From: Lepidurus packardi
Lineage: Eukaryota > Arthropoda > Branchiopoda > Notostraca > Triopsidae
Direction: 5' to 3'
DNA length: 64,000 nt
Assembly (NCBI GenBank): GCA_023053545.1
Contig: JAKZAN010000026.1
Span: 1 to 64,000, forward strand
This document shows, piece by piece, positions 28,439 to 38,200 of the stretch. Below the pieces are notes generated by a model. It had not been told where the DNA came from. It searched no databases and saw only the letters and a list, made by a program, of their open reading frames with translations. Both the position numbers and the translations under genes were made by a program. Numbering within the stretch: the first letter of the stretch is position 1; every line of letters begins with the position of its first letter.

Positions 28439-28766
28439 TGTTCTGGACAGTGAGTCCAGAAGGTACGAACGTGAGACTCGAAATGACTCCGACTAGGCGA
28501 CCTTGGCGGATTCATGCCCAAGGTTCGCGACAGTAGAATTTTTATCCTTTTACCGATCGATAACCTTTAACGTTTGACTGACGCTCAACCTGAGTTGACC
28601 CTCAAGGATATGGGAGACGATATACAGCTGCACTGACAAACGGACGTGCCGGTCCTTTATCCGAATTGTTTTTACCTCGTTTTATCAAGTTGCTTGTAAT
28701 AGTGATTCCACAATAAATTGAACTATATGTGCGAACATCGTGACAGTCTCTTTAGTGTTGCGTACA
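28439..28766 (+). repeat. 5' LTR of the BEL/Pao element
   Basis: 328 bp, starting TG and ending CA. It matches 34908-35235 except for C at 28655 against T at 35124. It holds a polyadenylation signal AATAAA at 28712-28717. Near its start is an 8-bp stem with 5-nt loop (28441-28461). As in this class generally it should carry promoter and RNA-processing signals; I did not identify a certain TATA box. Confidence 0.96.
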
Positions 28767-28773
28767 TAATTTC

Positions 28774-28791
28774 TGGTGCCGAAACCCGGGA
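28774..28791 (+). promoter_or_regulatory. Primer-binding site, complementary to tRNA-Phe
   Basis: TGGTGCCGAAACCCGGGA, 7 bp after the 5' LTR, is the exact reverse complement of the 3' 18 nt (with CCA) of the canonical eukaryotic tRNA-Phe(GAA), as I recall that sequence. This would prime minus-strand cDNA synthesis. Confidence 0.85.
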
Positions 28792-28833
28792 ATCCTAAGT
28801 TTATTCCGAACTCGTTCTGTGAAAACCTTTGCC

Positions 28834-31800
28834 ATGGCCTCGAAGAGTCCTCCCCCTGAAGCCAACGTTGAAGGCCCCGTGAAGGAGGCTCAGTCAGTGG
28901 TTGAAGTTTTGCTCAAAGTTCGAAAAAACGCCCGAAGCAAGCTAACAAGAATAATCCATCGAATCGAAAACCATATCATCGATAGAGGCAGTAGGACTGA
29001 GCTACGTGCACACCGTGCTAATTTAACTGAAGTGTATGAAGAGTGTATGCAAGCGCATTCGGATTACGTCGCACAGTTAAGCGGACAAGCGACAGTTGCG
29101 AAAAGTGAAGCTTGGATTCGCCAGTTGGATGAAGACACTAACAATGCCTACGTTCGAATCGATGATTATGTAAAATCTCGTGCCAATGATGCCTCGTCGA
29201 CGTACTCTAGAAGCACAGTGACGTCCGCGCGACGCAGCAGTCTCCAAGAAGCCGAGAGGCAAAGGCGCGACACGGAACTCCGTTTACATCAATCTCAGCG
29301 AGAAGTAGAAGAACACGTCGAAGACATACGGGCTCTGAAGGCTTTAGAAGCGGAAACCGAAGAAAGGCGATTGAGGATACAGCAGCAGCAAAGGCGGCGA
29401 GATCTTTCGAATCAGCTGGAACGAGAAGCCTTGCAGGTGGTCCAGTTACGTCGGGAGGTGGATGAAGAAGAAAATGCGGCCCGCGAAGTCGACGAGGAAT
29501 TGATATCTTCGCTCGCGATTACAAGGGAGTTAACGACCGCCAGTCCACGAATCCACCACGACAGGGGCTATTCCCCGCGAAACGCACTTCCCCCTTTAAC
29601 ATCGCAGCAGCGCTCAGTTCCTGACATCAGATTTCCCCCTCCGGCAGCTGGGATACTTCAAGGTCGTGGAGCTGACTCGCTCGTTGCAGACGTCCGGTTT
29701 TCAAACCCGGTGAGTACTGCTATTCGCTCTACAGCCATGGACCAGCTGTCTATGAATAAGCGATCAACTGTAAGTAGTTTTATAAATACTCCTGCTCCTC
29801 CCCAATGCTCCGCGTGGCCTTTAAACGGGCCGGCTGTCCAAGCGCCTCAAGGTACACCGCCAGATGCCTGGATAAGCCAACTGAACCAACAGGTCAATCC
29901 AAGTACGTTTTTTCCCTCGACGACCGCGTGTTCGCCATGGTTCTCTGGGGTAATGCCGAAGGTAGAACTTAAGCCGTTCGATGGTAATCCGCAAGATTGG
30001 CCCCTTTTTATAGCCACATTCAAGAGCCTAGTCCACGATACCCTACATTGCGACGCGCAACGAATTGCAATGCTAAGGGAAATGTTGAGTCCCGACATCC
30101 GTGAAAGCATTGCGCAAACTCTCCTCAGTCCGGGATTGTACGAAGAAGCCCTCAAAGAGCTGCAAGAGATGTATGGGGATCCGCAACTGATCGCGAGGTG
30201 CTATATCAAGAGTTTACTTGAAATGCCAGCCCTAAAGAATCAGCAATATGAGTCCCTACGAGACTTCTCGCGTAAACTCCATGGGTTTGTAACTACCCTT
30301 ATTCACTGTGGTTATGGGCATGAGTTGTCCTCAGCAGCTACGCTCGAGCAACTGATAGACAAACTCCCCAGCGGACTTCGAAGCAAGTGGGGGCGCCATG
30401 TACTAAATATGGAGCCGCAGCTCCCGACATTGTCCGATTTCGATGGCTGGCTCAAGAACCTTGTGAGGGCTGAAGGAAAGGTACGACCCCTTGGTACTGC
30501 TAAAGGTCCAAACTCCGAATCTACGACCACAGCGAAGAAGTACCCTAAGTCTAATAAGGGGAAACCGAATTCCTATACACCAACTGTCTTTGCAACGCAC
30601 GTGGACACCGAAGAACCCAGTGGGAGCACGAAATGTCCCGCATGTGGACGAACGCATCCGTTATCCAACTGCGACAAATTTGCATCCCTTTCCCCACCCG
30701 ATAAAATCGATCTGGTCAAGAACAATGGCTACTGCTTCAGATGCCTCTGCAAAGGACACGTTAGTCGACAATGCCAAAGAGATGCAGAATGCGGCCTTGA
30801 AGGATGTAAACGTCTTCATCATCGCTTACTACACGACGCCCCACGCGCCTTTGATCGGAAGGCCAAGCTTGGTAACAATAGCGCAAGACGCAGTCGAGAA
30901 CCGAACGGTCAAAGTCGCGAATCCGAAGAAGGTCCGTACGTCAACGCTGTTTCTGCTGACGGGTCGACAAGACAAATTCTTCTGTTGGTCGTACCTGTCC
31001 GACTCTACTCGGAGGATACGTTCATCGATACCTTTGCCTTGCTGGATGGTGGAAGTGAGACCTCCCTTATCCGTCAAGACGCGGCATCTAAACTTGGTTT
31101 GAAGGGAAGGAGCCTACGCATGCGAATTGGTACGTACCATGGGAATGACCCAATCTCCAAAACCATGCAGGTGGGTTTCAAGATCAAATCTCGTGAGGAA
31201 ACCGTTTCATTCAACGTCTCCGAGGCACTTGCGGTACCGAAGATATGCGTTTCAAGAAGAGTTGTAGACTGGCCGAATTTGAAGAAGGAATGGGAACACT
31301 TGGCGGATTTAGATCTCCCACTCGTGGACTCCAACGATGTGACCGTCCTGATCGGAATGGATGTACCGAAAATACACAGACAGCTGGACTACCGCGAGTC
31401 TGAGTACGACGACGCAGCCCCTGTAGCTTTCAGGATGCCTTTTGGCTGGTGCGCAGTAGGTGGACTTTCGACGAAGCAAATTGCATCGTACCCCCGGTGT
31501 CACCTCGTCAGCACACGACCCCTTAAGGAACTTGAGGAGCTTAACGAAACCCTCGAGCGATTCTGGACCGTAGAATCGTTGGGAATGGTTGCCTCGAAGA
31601 ATCCGGTGAGTGAAGCGGATCGTCAAGCGATGCAAACGTTCGAAACTTCCACTCGTCATGACGGAGAACGGTATGAGATCGGGCTCCCGTGGAAGTTCTC
31701 GTCAACCATGCTACCTGACAACCGAAGCTCCGCCCTTAAGCGGCTTTTTACCGTCGAACGCAGATTTCGTCGCGATCCTGATTACGCTGGGAAATACAAC

Positions 31801-33141
31801 GCGGTTATCGAGGAGTATATATCCTTGGGGCACGCCAGGAAGCTTAGTCTCGAAGAGCTCCGAGGATCTCCAGGCCGAATTTGGTATTTACCCCACCATG
31901 GCGTGATTAACCCGAATAAACCTGGGAAGGTCAGAGTAGTCTTTGACGCTTCTAGCGTCTTCGGTGGATCATCGCTCAATTCCAACCTGCTTCAAGGTCC
32001 CGACTTGATGGTCAATCTCGTTGGCCTCCTGATCCGTTTTCGAGAACGTCCAGTCGCTGTCTCCTCAGACGTGGAAAAGATGTTTCATCAGGTGCGCGTG
32101 AAACCGGAAGACCAAGATGCTCTTAGATTTCTGTGGAGACGCCCTGGATCCCAGTCAGCCCCCCATACCTATAGAATGACCGTACAGATTTTCGGCGCGG
32201 TTTCGTCGCCGTCTGTTTGTATGTATGCCCTCCAGCGGACGGCTGAAGACTTCGGGTGCGATCGACCGGATTTAGTGAACAAGGTTAAAACCCAGTTCTA
32301 CGTGGACAATTTCTTGGATTCGCTGGATACCGAAAAGGAGGCCACGGAAACCTGTGGCGCCTTGACTAGCCTGTTGGCCCGAGGGGGTTTCCGATTGACG
32401 AAATGGCTTTCAGGATCTCGTGAAGTCATGGCGGCTTTACCGGCAGGTGAACGCCTAATTCCGAGCCTTAATATTGACCTAGACGACCTCCCTGTCGAAC
32501 GTACTTTGGGCGTTTTGTGGAACGCAGAAAGGGACGCGTTCTTATTTCGAGTGGTCGTCGCTAAGTCCGTTTCCACTAAAAGAGGAGTCCTTCGGGCGGT
32601 CGCTAGTATCTTCGACCCTCTAGGATTTATAGCACCGGTAATCTTAGTTGCTAAGGTCCTTTTGCAAGAAATTTGGCGTCAGCGTCTGGATTGGGACGAT
32701 GAACTACCGGAGCGGCTTCAAGGAGCATGGAATACCTGGGCGTCCGAGCTTACAGCCCTGGAAACGCTAACGATTCCTCGATGCCTACGAACCGTTCAGG
32801 CCTACCCGTCCTCCTTTCAAATCCATACTTTCTGCGACGCCTCCGAAGCCGGTTACGGTGCGGTCATCTATCTACGATTTGACTACCCCTCTAGCCCGGT
32901 CTCGGTTTCCCTCGTCGCTGCAAAGACTCGCGTAGCCCCAGTTAAACAACTTACGATCCCAAGGCTTGAGCTCCTCGGTGCCGTGATAGCCGCCAGGCTT
33001 ACCTTAACGGTAATCAACGAACTGAGAGCCAAACCGGAACAGGTTTTTCTGTGGACGGACTCAACGACCGTACTTAAGTGGATAAACTCTAAGACTTGCC
33101 GATTCACGACCTTCGTGGCCAACGGGTCGGCGAGGTCTTAG
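28834..33141 (+). CDS. BEL/Pao gag-pol, first frame: gag, protease, reverse transcriptase, start of RNase H
   Basis: Polyprotein of the BEL/Pao element. I place the start at ATG 28834 (context GCCATGG) rather than the upstream in-frame GTG at 28819. Domains: coiled-coil N-terminal gag (about residues 125-230, rich in Arg/Glu/Gln), DUF1759-like capsid region from about 372, zinc knuckles (CPACGRTHPLSNC about 600; CFRCLCKGHVSRQC about 633, CX2CX4HX4C), aspartic protease with LLDGGSETSLI (Asp about 738), reverse transcriptase with VVFDASS about 1035 and active site YVDN (about 1156-1159), and RNase H start (FCDASEAGYGA about 1332; TDSTTVL). The frame ends at 33141 only because of an apparent one-base loss near 33123. 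The stretch just before the stop is out of frame. YVDN instead of YVDD is seen; I believe it occurs in some relatives. Confidence 0.93.
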   Translation: MASKSPPPEANVEGPVKEAQSVVEVLLKVRKNARSKLTRIIHRIENHIIDRGSRTELRAHRANLTEVYEECMQAHSDYVAQLSGQATVAKSEAWIRQLDEDTNNAYVRIDDYVKSRANDASSTYSRSTVTSARRSSLQEAERQRRDTELRLHQSQREVEEHVEDIRALKALEAETEERRLRIQQQQRRRDLSNQLEREALQVVQLRREVDEEENAAREVDEELISSLAITRELTTASPRIHHDRGYSPRNALPPLTSQQRSVPDIRFPPPAAGILQGRGADSLVADVRFSNPVSTAIRSTAMDQLSMNKRSTVSSFINTPAPPQCSAWPLNGPAVQAPQGTPPDAWISQLNQQVNPSTFFPSTTACSPWFSGVMPKVELKPFDGNPQDWPLFIATFKSLVHDTLHCDAQRIAMLREMLSPDIRESIAQTLLSPGLYEEALKELQEMYGDPQLIARCYIKSLLEMPALKNQQYESLRDFSRKLHGFVTTLIHCGYGHELSSAATLEQLIDKLPSGLRSKWGRHVLNMEPQLPTLSDFDGWLKNLVRAEGKVRPLGTAKGPNSESTTTAKKYPKSNKGKPNSYTPTVFATHVDTEEPSGSTKCPACGRTHPLSNCDKFASLSPPDKIDLVKNNGYCFRCLCKGHVSRQCQRDAECGLEGCKRLHHRLLHDAPRAFDRKAKLGNNSARRSREPNGQSRESEEGPYVNAVSADGSTRQILLLVVPVRLYSEDTFIDTFALLDGGSETSLIRQDAASKLGLKGRSLRMRIGTYHGNDPISKTMQVGFKIKSREETVSFNVSEALAVPKICVSRRVVDWPNLKKEWEHLADLDLPLVDSNDVTVLIGMDVPKIHRQLDYRESEYDDAAPVAFRMPFGWCAVGGLSTKQIASYPRCHLVSTRPLKELEELNETLERFWTVESLGMVASKNPVSEADRQAMQTFETSTRHDGERYEIGLPWKFSSTMLPDNRSSALKRLFTVERRFRRDPDYAGKYNAVIEEYISLGHARKLSLEELRGSPGRIWYLPHHGVINPNKPGKVRVVFDASSVFGGSSLNSNLLQGPDLMVNLVGLLIRFRERPVAVSSDVEKMFHQVRVKPEDQDALRFLWRRPGSQSAPHTYRMTVQIFGAVSSPSVCMYALQRTAEDFGCDRPDLVNKVKTQFYVDNFLDSLDTEKEATETCGALTSLLARGGFRLTKWLSGSREVMAALPAGERLIPSLNIDLDDLPVERTLGVLWNAERDAFLFRVVVAKSVSTKRGVLRAVASIFDPLGFIAPVILVAKVLLQEIWRQRLDWDDELPERLQGAWNTWASELTALETLTIPRCLRTVQAYPSSFQIHTFCDASEAGYGAVIYLRFDYPSSPVSVSLVAAKTRVAPVKQLTIPRLELLGAVIAARLTLTVINELRAKPEQVFLWTDSTTVLKWINSKTCRFTTFVANGSARS

Positions 33142-34922
33142 AGTCGACCAACTGGCGCCAATGGAGACACGTTCCGGGTGAAACCAACCCCGCAGACATG
33201 TGCAGTAGGGGGGTAGCTACTACCGATTTGGTTAATTGTCGGGAGTGGTTCCATGGTCCCGAGTTCTTGATATTACCACCGGATCGTTGGCCAATGACTG
33301 ATAATGGAAACGAACCTGAACCCGATGATCCTGAGATCCTGCCTTCGAAATGGGTGGGATTATTGACTCAAGTGGCCAAACCCGTACACGACCTTTTCGC
33401 GCGTTGTAAGAATCTTGGCAGACTTAAAAGGGTGATCGCTTGCGTACTTCGTTTCGGCCGTAACTGCCGTACTGAAAAGGGATCGCGTACGATCGGACCA
33501 TTACAAGCAGACGAGGTAAAGAAAGCTTCCCATGCTTGTTTGAAAGCAGCCCAGTTGAACGCCTTCAAGGAAGAAATCGAAGCGTTGGAAGCGGGGAAAC
33601 CGACGAAATCTACCTCGCGACTGCTTAAACTTAAGCCCTACCTCGACAAAGATGGGGTTATCCGAGCCGATGGACGTATACGTCACGCCGAACTCGACCC
33701 GAACGTGAGAAACCCGATTATTTTGTGCCCTCAAGATCCATTTACCAGACATGTAATCAGCGACGCCCATGAACGGACCCTCCATGCCTCCATCGAGCGT
33801 ACTTTAGCGGAGATTCAGCAGAATTACTGGATCCTACGAGGCAGATCCACAGTACGGAAGTTTATTCGGAGTTGTCCCGTCTGCCGTAGGTTGAGGGTGC
33901 AACCCCAGACCCCGATTATGGCAGCACTTCCGCGCGAACGTTTGGAAGCCTTTAAACCCCCGTTCCATAACACCGGAGTAGACTTTTTTGGCCCGTTGTA
34001 CGTAGTCATTCATCGTAGGAGCCACAAACGTTATGGGTGTTTGTTTACTTGCTTGGTTACAAGAGCGGTACACATCGAAATAGCCCACACATTGGATACG
34101 GATTCGTTTATCATGGCTCTCAGACGTTTTATTAGCAAACGAGGCTGCCCTGCAACATGTTTTAGTGATAACGGGACGAACTTAGTTGCAGCCGAGAAAG
34201 AGCTACGGGATTGTCTCGGTCGTATGGATCACGTGCGTGTAGGCGAAGAAGCCGTTCGACGTGGAATAAAATGGCGTTTTTCTCCGCCAGCCGCGCCCCA
34301 TTTCGGAGGAGCGTGGGAGCGGTTGGTGGGTTCGGCGAAGACAGCGTTGCGGGCTACGTTGAAGAACCGCACGGTTACCGACGAGGTTCTTCTTACTGTG
34401 ATGGCAGAAGTAGAGTCCTTGATTAATGGACGGCCACTAACCCACGTTAGCCTGGATCCGTCCGACTTACAACCCCTTACACCAAATCATTTCCTGCTCG
34501 GGAGGGCGAACCCTAACACTCCGGTAGACATTTTCGAAGAGAGCGAAATGGATTCGCGAAAACGGTGGAGATGCTCGCAAGCGATCACCGAACTCTTCTG
34601 GCGAAGATGGCTTCGAGAGTATGTCCCAACACTCATAGAGCGCCGTAAGTGGTTACAGGACCGCCGAAATTTAAAGACCGGTGATGTCGTCTTGATTGTA
34701 GACCCGACAACCCCTCGCGGTCATTGGCCGCTTGGCCGAGTCTTAGAACCCTTTCCCGGGTCCGACGGTGTTGTTAGAGTGGCGCGAGTTAAAACTACGA
34801 GCGGCGTATTCATCCGACCGGTCGCGAAGCTATGTCTACTGGAAGAGGCCTCAGATGAAAACCCAACTGGAGGATTAGATGTTTCCGACCGGAAACAGGG
34901 CCGGCGATGTTCTGGACAGTGA
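33124..34922 (+). CDS. BEL/Pao pol, second frame: end of RNase H, integrase, DUF5641-like domain
   Basis: Continuation of pol in another frame, directly following the lesion; it has no start codon of its own. It carries the RNase H-integrase linker, an HHCC zinc-binding region (HVISDAHERTLHA about 33749, CPVCRR about 33874), the integrase core with catalytic Asp at 33981 (VDFFGP), Asp at 34167 (SDNGTN, 62 residues on) and Glu at 34317 (GGAWERL, 50 residues on), and a C-terminal DUF5641-like domain (WLREYVPTLIERR; PRGHWPLGRV). The stop TGA (34920-34922) lies 13 bp inside the 3' LTR, common for this superfamily. All catalytic residues are present, so the integrase looks functional apart from the frame break upstream. 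Confidence 0.92.
34891..34907 (+). promoter_or_regulatory. Weak polypurine-tract candidate
   Basis: GGAAACAGGG at 34891-34900, followed by 7 bp before the 3' LTR. It is the only purine-rich run beside the LTR, but it is short and not flush with it. The call rests on position alone. Confidence 0.3.
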
Positions 34923-35235
34923 GTCCAGAAGGTACGAACGTGAGACTCGAAATGACTCCGACTAGGCGACCTTGGCGGATTCATGCCCAAGGTTCGCGAC
35001 AGTAGAATTTTTATCCTTTTACCGATCGATAACCTTTAACGTTTGACTGACGCTCAACCTGAGTTGACCCTCAAGGATATGGGAGACGATATACAGCTGC
35101 ACTGACAAACGGACGTGCCGGTCTTTTATCCGAATTGTTTTTACCTCGTTTTATCAAGTTGCTTGTAATAGTGATTCCACAATAAATTGAACTATATGTG
35201 CGAACATCGTGACAGTCTCTTTAGTGTTGCGTACA
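34908..35235 (+). repeat. 3' LTR of the BEL/Pao element
   Basis: 328 bp, TG...CA, identical to 28439-28766 but for T at 35124. AATAAA lies at 35181-35186. The pol stop codon falls in the loop of the small stem near the LTR start (34910-34930). The ATTAT duplication follows at 35236-35240. Confidence 0.96.
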
Positions 35236-38200
35236 ATTATATTATATTATTTGCATGCAAAAAACGAAATTTCGACATTTGAAGAAAGCACAGTTAAGGC
35301 AATCTAATTTTGTCGTTTTTATCAATTATTATATTATATTATTTGCATGCAAAAAACGAAATTTCGACATTTGAAGAAAGCACAGTTAAGGCAATCTAAT
35401 TTTGTCGTTTTTATCAATTATTATATTATATTATTTGCATGCAAAAAACGAAATTTCGACATTTGAAGAAAGCACAGTTAAGGCAATCTAATTTTGTCGT
35501 TTTTATCAATTATTATATTATATTATTTGCATGCAAAAAACGAAATTTCGACATTTGAAGAAAGCACAGTTAAGGCAATCTAATTTTGTCGTTTTTATCA
35601 ATTATTATATTATATTATTTGCATGCAAAAAACGAAATTTCGACATTTGAAGAAAGCACAGTTAAGGCAATCTAATTTTGTCGTTTTTATCAATTATTAT
35701 ATTATATTATTTGCATGCAAAAAACGAAATTTCGACATTTGAAGAAAGCACAGTTAAGGCAATCTAATTTTGTCGTTTTTATCAATTATTATATTATATT
35801 ATTTGCATGCAAAAAACGAAATTTCGACATTTGAAGAAAGCACAGTTAAGGCAATCTAATTTTGTCGTTTTTATCAATTATTATATTATATTATTTGCAT
35901 GCAAAAAACCGAAAGGCATTTAAAGTACGCGAAATCAATACATAGATATAAACGAAATTTCGACATTTGAAGAAAGCACAGTTAAGGCAATCTAATTTTG
36001 TCGTTTTTATCAATTATTATATTATATTATTTGCATGCAAAAAACGAAATTTCGACATTTGAAGAAAGCACAGTTAAGGCAATCTAATTTTGTCGTTTTT
36101 ATCAATTATTATATTATATTATTTGCATGCAAAAAACGAAATTTCGACATTTGAAGAAAGCACAGTTAAGGCAATCTAATTTTGTCGTTTTTATCAATTA
36201 TTATATTATATTATTTGCATGCAAAAAACCGAAAGGCATTTAAAGTACGCGAAATCAATACATAGATATAAACGAAATTTCGACATTTGAAGAAAGCACA
36301 GTTAAGGCAATCTAATTTTGTCGTTTTTATCAATTATTATATTATATTATTTGCATGCAAAAAACGAAATTTCGACATTTGAAGAAAGCACAGTTAAGGC
36401 AATCTAATTTTGTCGTTTTTATCAATTATTATATTATATTATTTGCATGCAAAAAACGAAATTTCGACATTTGAAGAAAGCACAGTTAAGGCAATCTAAT
36501 TTTGTCGTTTTTATCAATTATTATATTATATTATTTGCATGCAAAAAACGAAATTTCGACATTTGAAGAAAGCACAGTTAAGGCAATCTAATTTTGTCGT
36601 TTTTATCAATTATTATATTATATTATTTGCATGCAAAAAACGAAATTTCGACATTTGAAGAAAGCACAGTTAAGGCAATCTAATTTTGTCGTTTTTATCA
36701 ATTATTATATTATATTATTTGCATGCAAAAAACGAAATTTCGACATTTGAAGAAAGCACAGTTAAGGCAATCTAATTTTGTCGTTTTTATCAATTATTAT
36801 ATTATATTATTTGCATGCAAAAAACGAAATTTCGACATTTGAAGAAAGCACAGTTAAGGCAATCTAATTCTGTCGTTTTTATCAATTATTATATTATATT
36901 ATTTGCATGCAAAAAACGAAATTTCGACATTTGAAGAAAGCACAGTTAAGGCAATCTAATTTTGTCGTTTTTATCAATTATTATATTATATTATTTGCAT
37001 GCAAAAAACGAAATTTCGACATTTGAAGAAAGCACAGTTAAGGCAATCTAATTTTGTCGTTTTTATCAATTATTATATTATATTATTTGCATGCAAAAAA
37101 CCGAAAGGCATTTAAAGTACGCGAAATCAATACATAGATATAAACGAAATTTCGACATTTGAAGAAAGCACAGTTAAGGCAATCTAATTTTGTCGTTTTT
37201 ATCAATTATTATATTATATTATTTGCATGCAAAAAACCGAAAGGCATTTAAAGTACGCGAAATCAATACATAGATATAAACGAAATTTCGACATTTGAAG
37301 AAAGCACAGTTAAGGCAATCTAATTTTGTCGTTTTTATCAATTATTATATTATATTATTTGCATGCAAAAAACGAAATTTCGACATTTGAAGAAAGCACA
37401 GTTAAGGCAATCTAATTTTGTCGTTTTTATCAATTATTATATTATATTATTTGCATGCAAAAAACGAAATTTCGACATTTGAAGAAAGCACAGTTAAGGC
37501 AATCTAATTTTGTCGTTTTTATCAATTATTATATTATATTATTTGCATGCAAAAAACGAAATTTCGACATTTGAAGAAAGCACAGTTAAGGCAATCTAAT
37601 TTTGTCGTTTTTATTAATTATTATATTATATAATTTGCATGCAAAAAACGAAATTTCGACATTTGAAGAAAGCACAGTTAAGGCAATCTAATTTTGTCGT
37701 TTTTATCAATTATTATATTATATTATTTGCATGCAAAAAACGAAATTTCGACATTTGAAGAAAGCACAGTTAAGGCAATCTAATTTTGTCGTTTTTATCA
37801 ATTATTATATTATATTATTTGCATGCAAAAAACGAAATTTCGACATTTGAAGAAAGCACAGTTAAGGCAATCTAATTTTGTCGTTTTTATCAATTATTAT
37901 ATTATATTATTTGCATGCAAAAAACGAAATTTCGACATTTGAAGAAAGCACAGTTAAGGCAATCTAATTTTGTCGTTTTTATCAATTATTATATTATATT
38001 ATTTGCATGCAAAAAACGAAATTTCGACATTTGAAGAAAGCACAGTTAAGGCAATCTAATTTTGTCGTTTTTATCAATTATTATATTATATTATTTGCAT
38101 GCAAAAAACGAAATTTCGACATTTGAAGAAAGCACAGTTAAGGCAATCTAATTTTGTCGTTTTTATCAATTATTATATTATATTATTTGCATGCAAAAAA

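Larger units (their letters stand above)
28439..35235 (+). mobile_element. BEL/Pao LTR retrotransposon, nearly intact
   Basis: Complete 6797-bp element: 5' LTR, tRNA-Phe primer-binding site, one long gag-pol region and 3' LTR, with no env-like frame. Order in pol is protease, reverse transcriptase, RNase H, integrase, with the DUF1759-type gag region, A17-type protease and DUF5641-type C-terminal domain typical of BEL/Pao. It is flanked by the 5-bp duplication ATTAT (28434-28438 and 35236-35240). Removing element plus one duplication restores a perfect satellite monomer. The LTRs differ by one base in 328, so the insertion is young. The coding part is far richer in G+C than the satellite around it. 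One frameshift near 33123 breaks pol. Confidence 0.97.

Noticed and set aside
28819..28833. GTG start of the BEL polyprotein
   Set aside because: Eukaryotic translation would use the ATG at 28834, which has a strong start context.
33096..33123. Independent start of the integrase frame
   Set aside because: The frame begins at a non-ATG codon and is simply pol continued after a frame break.
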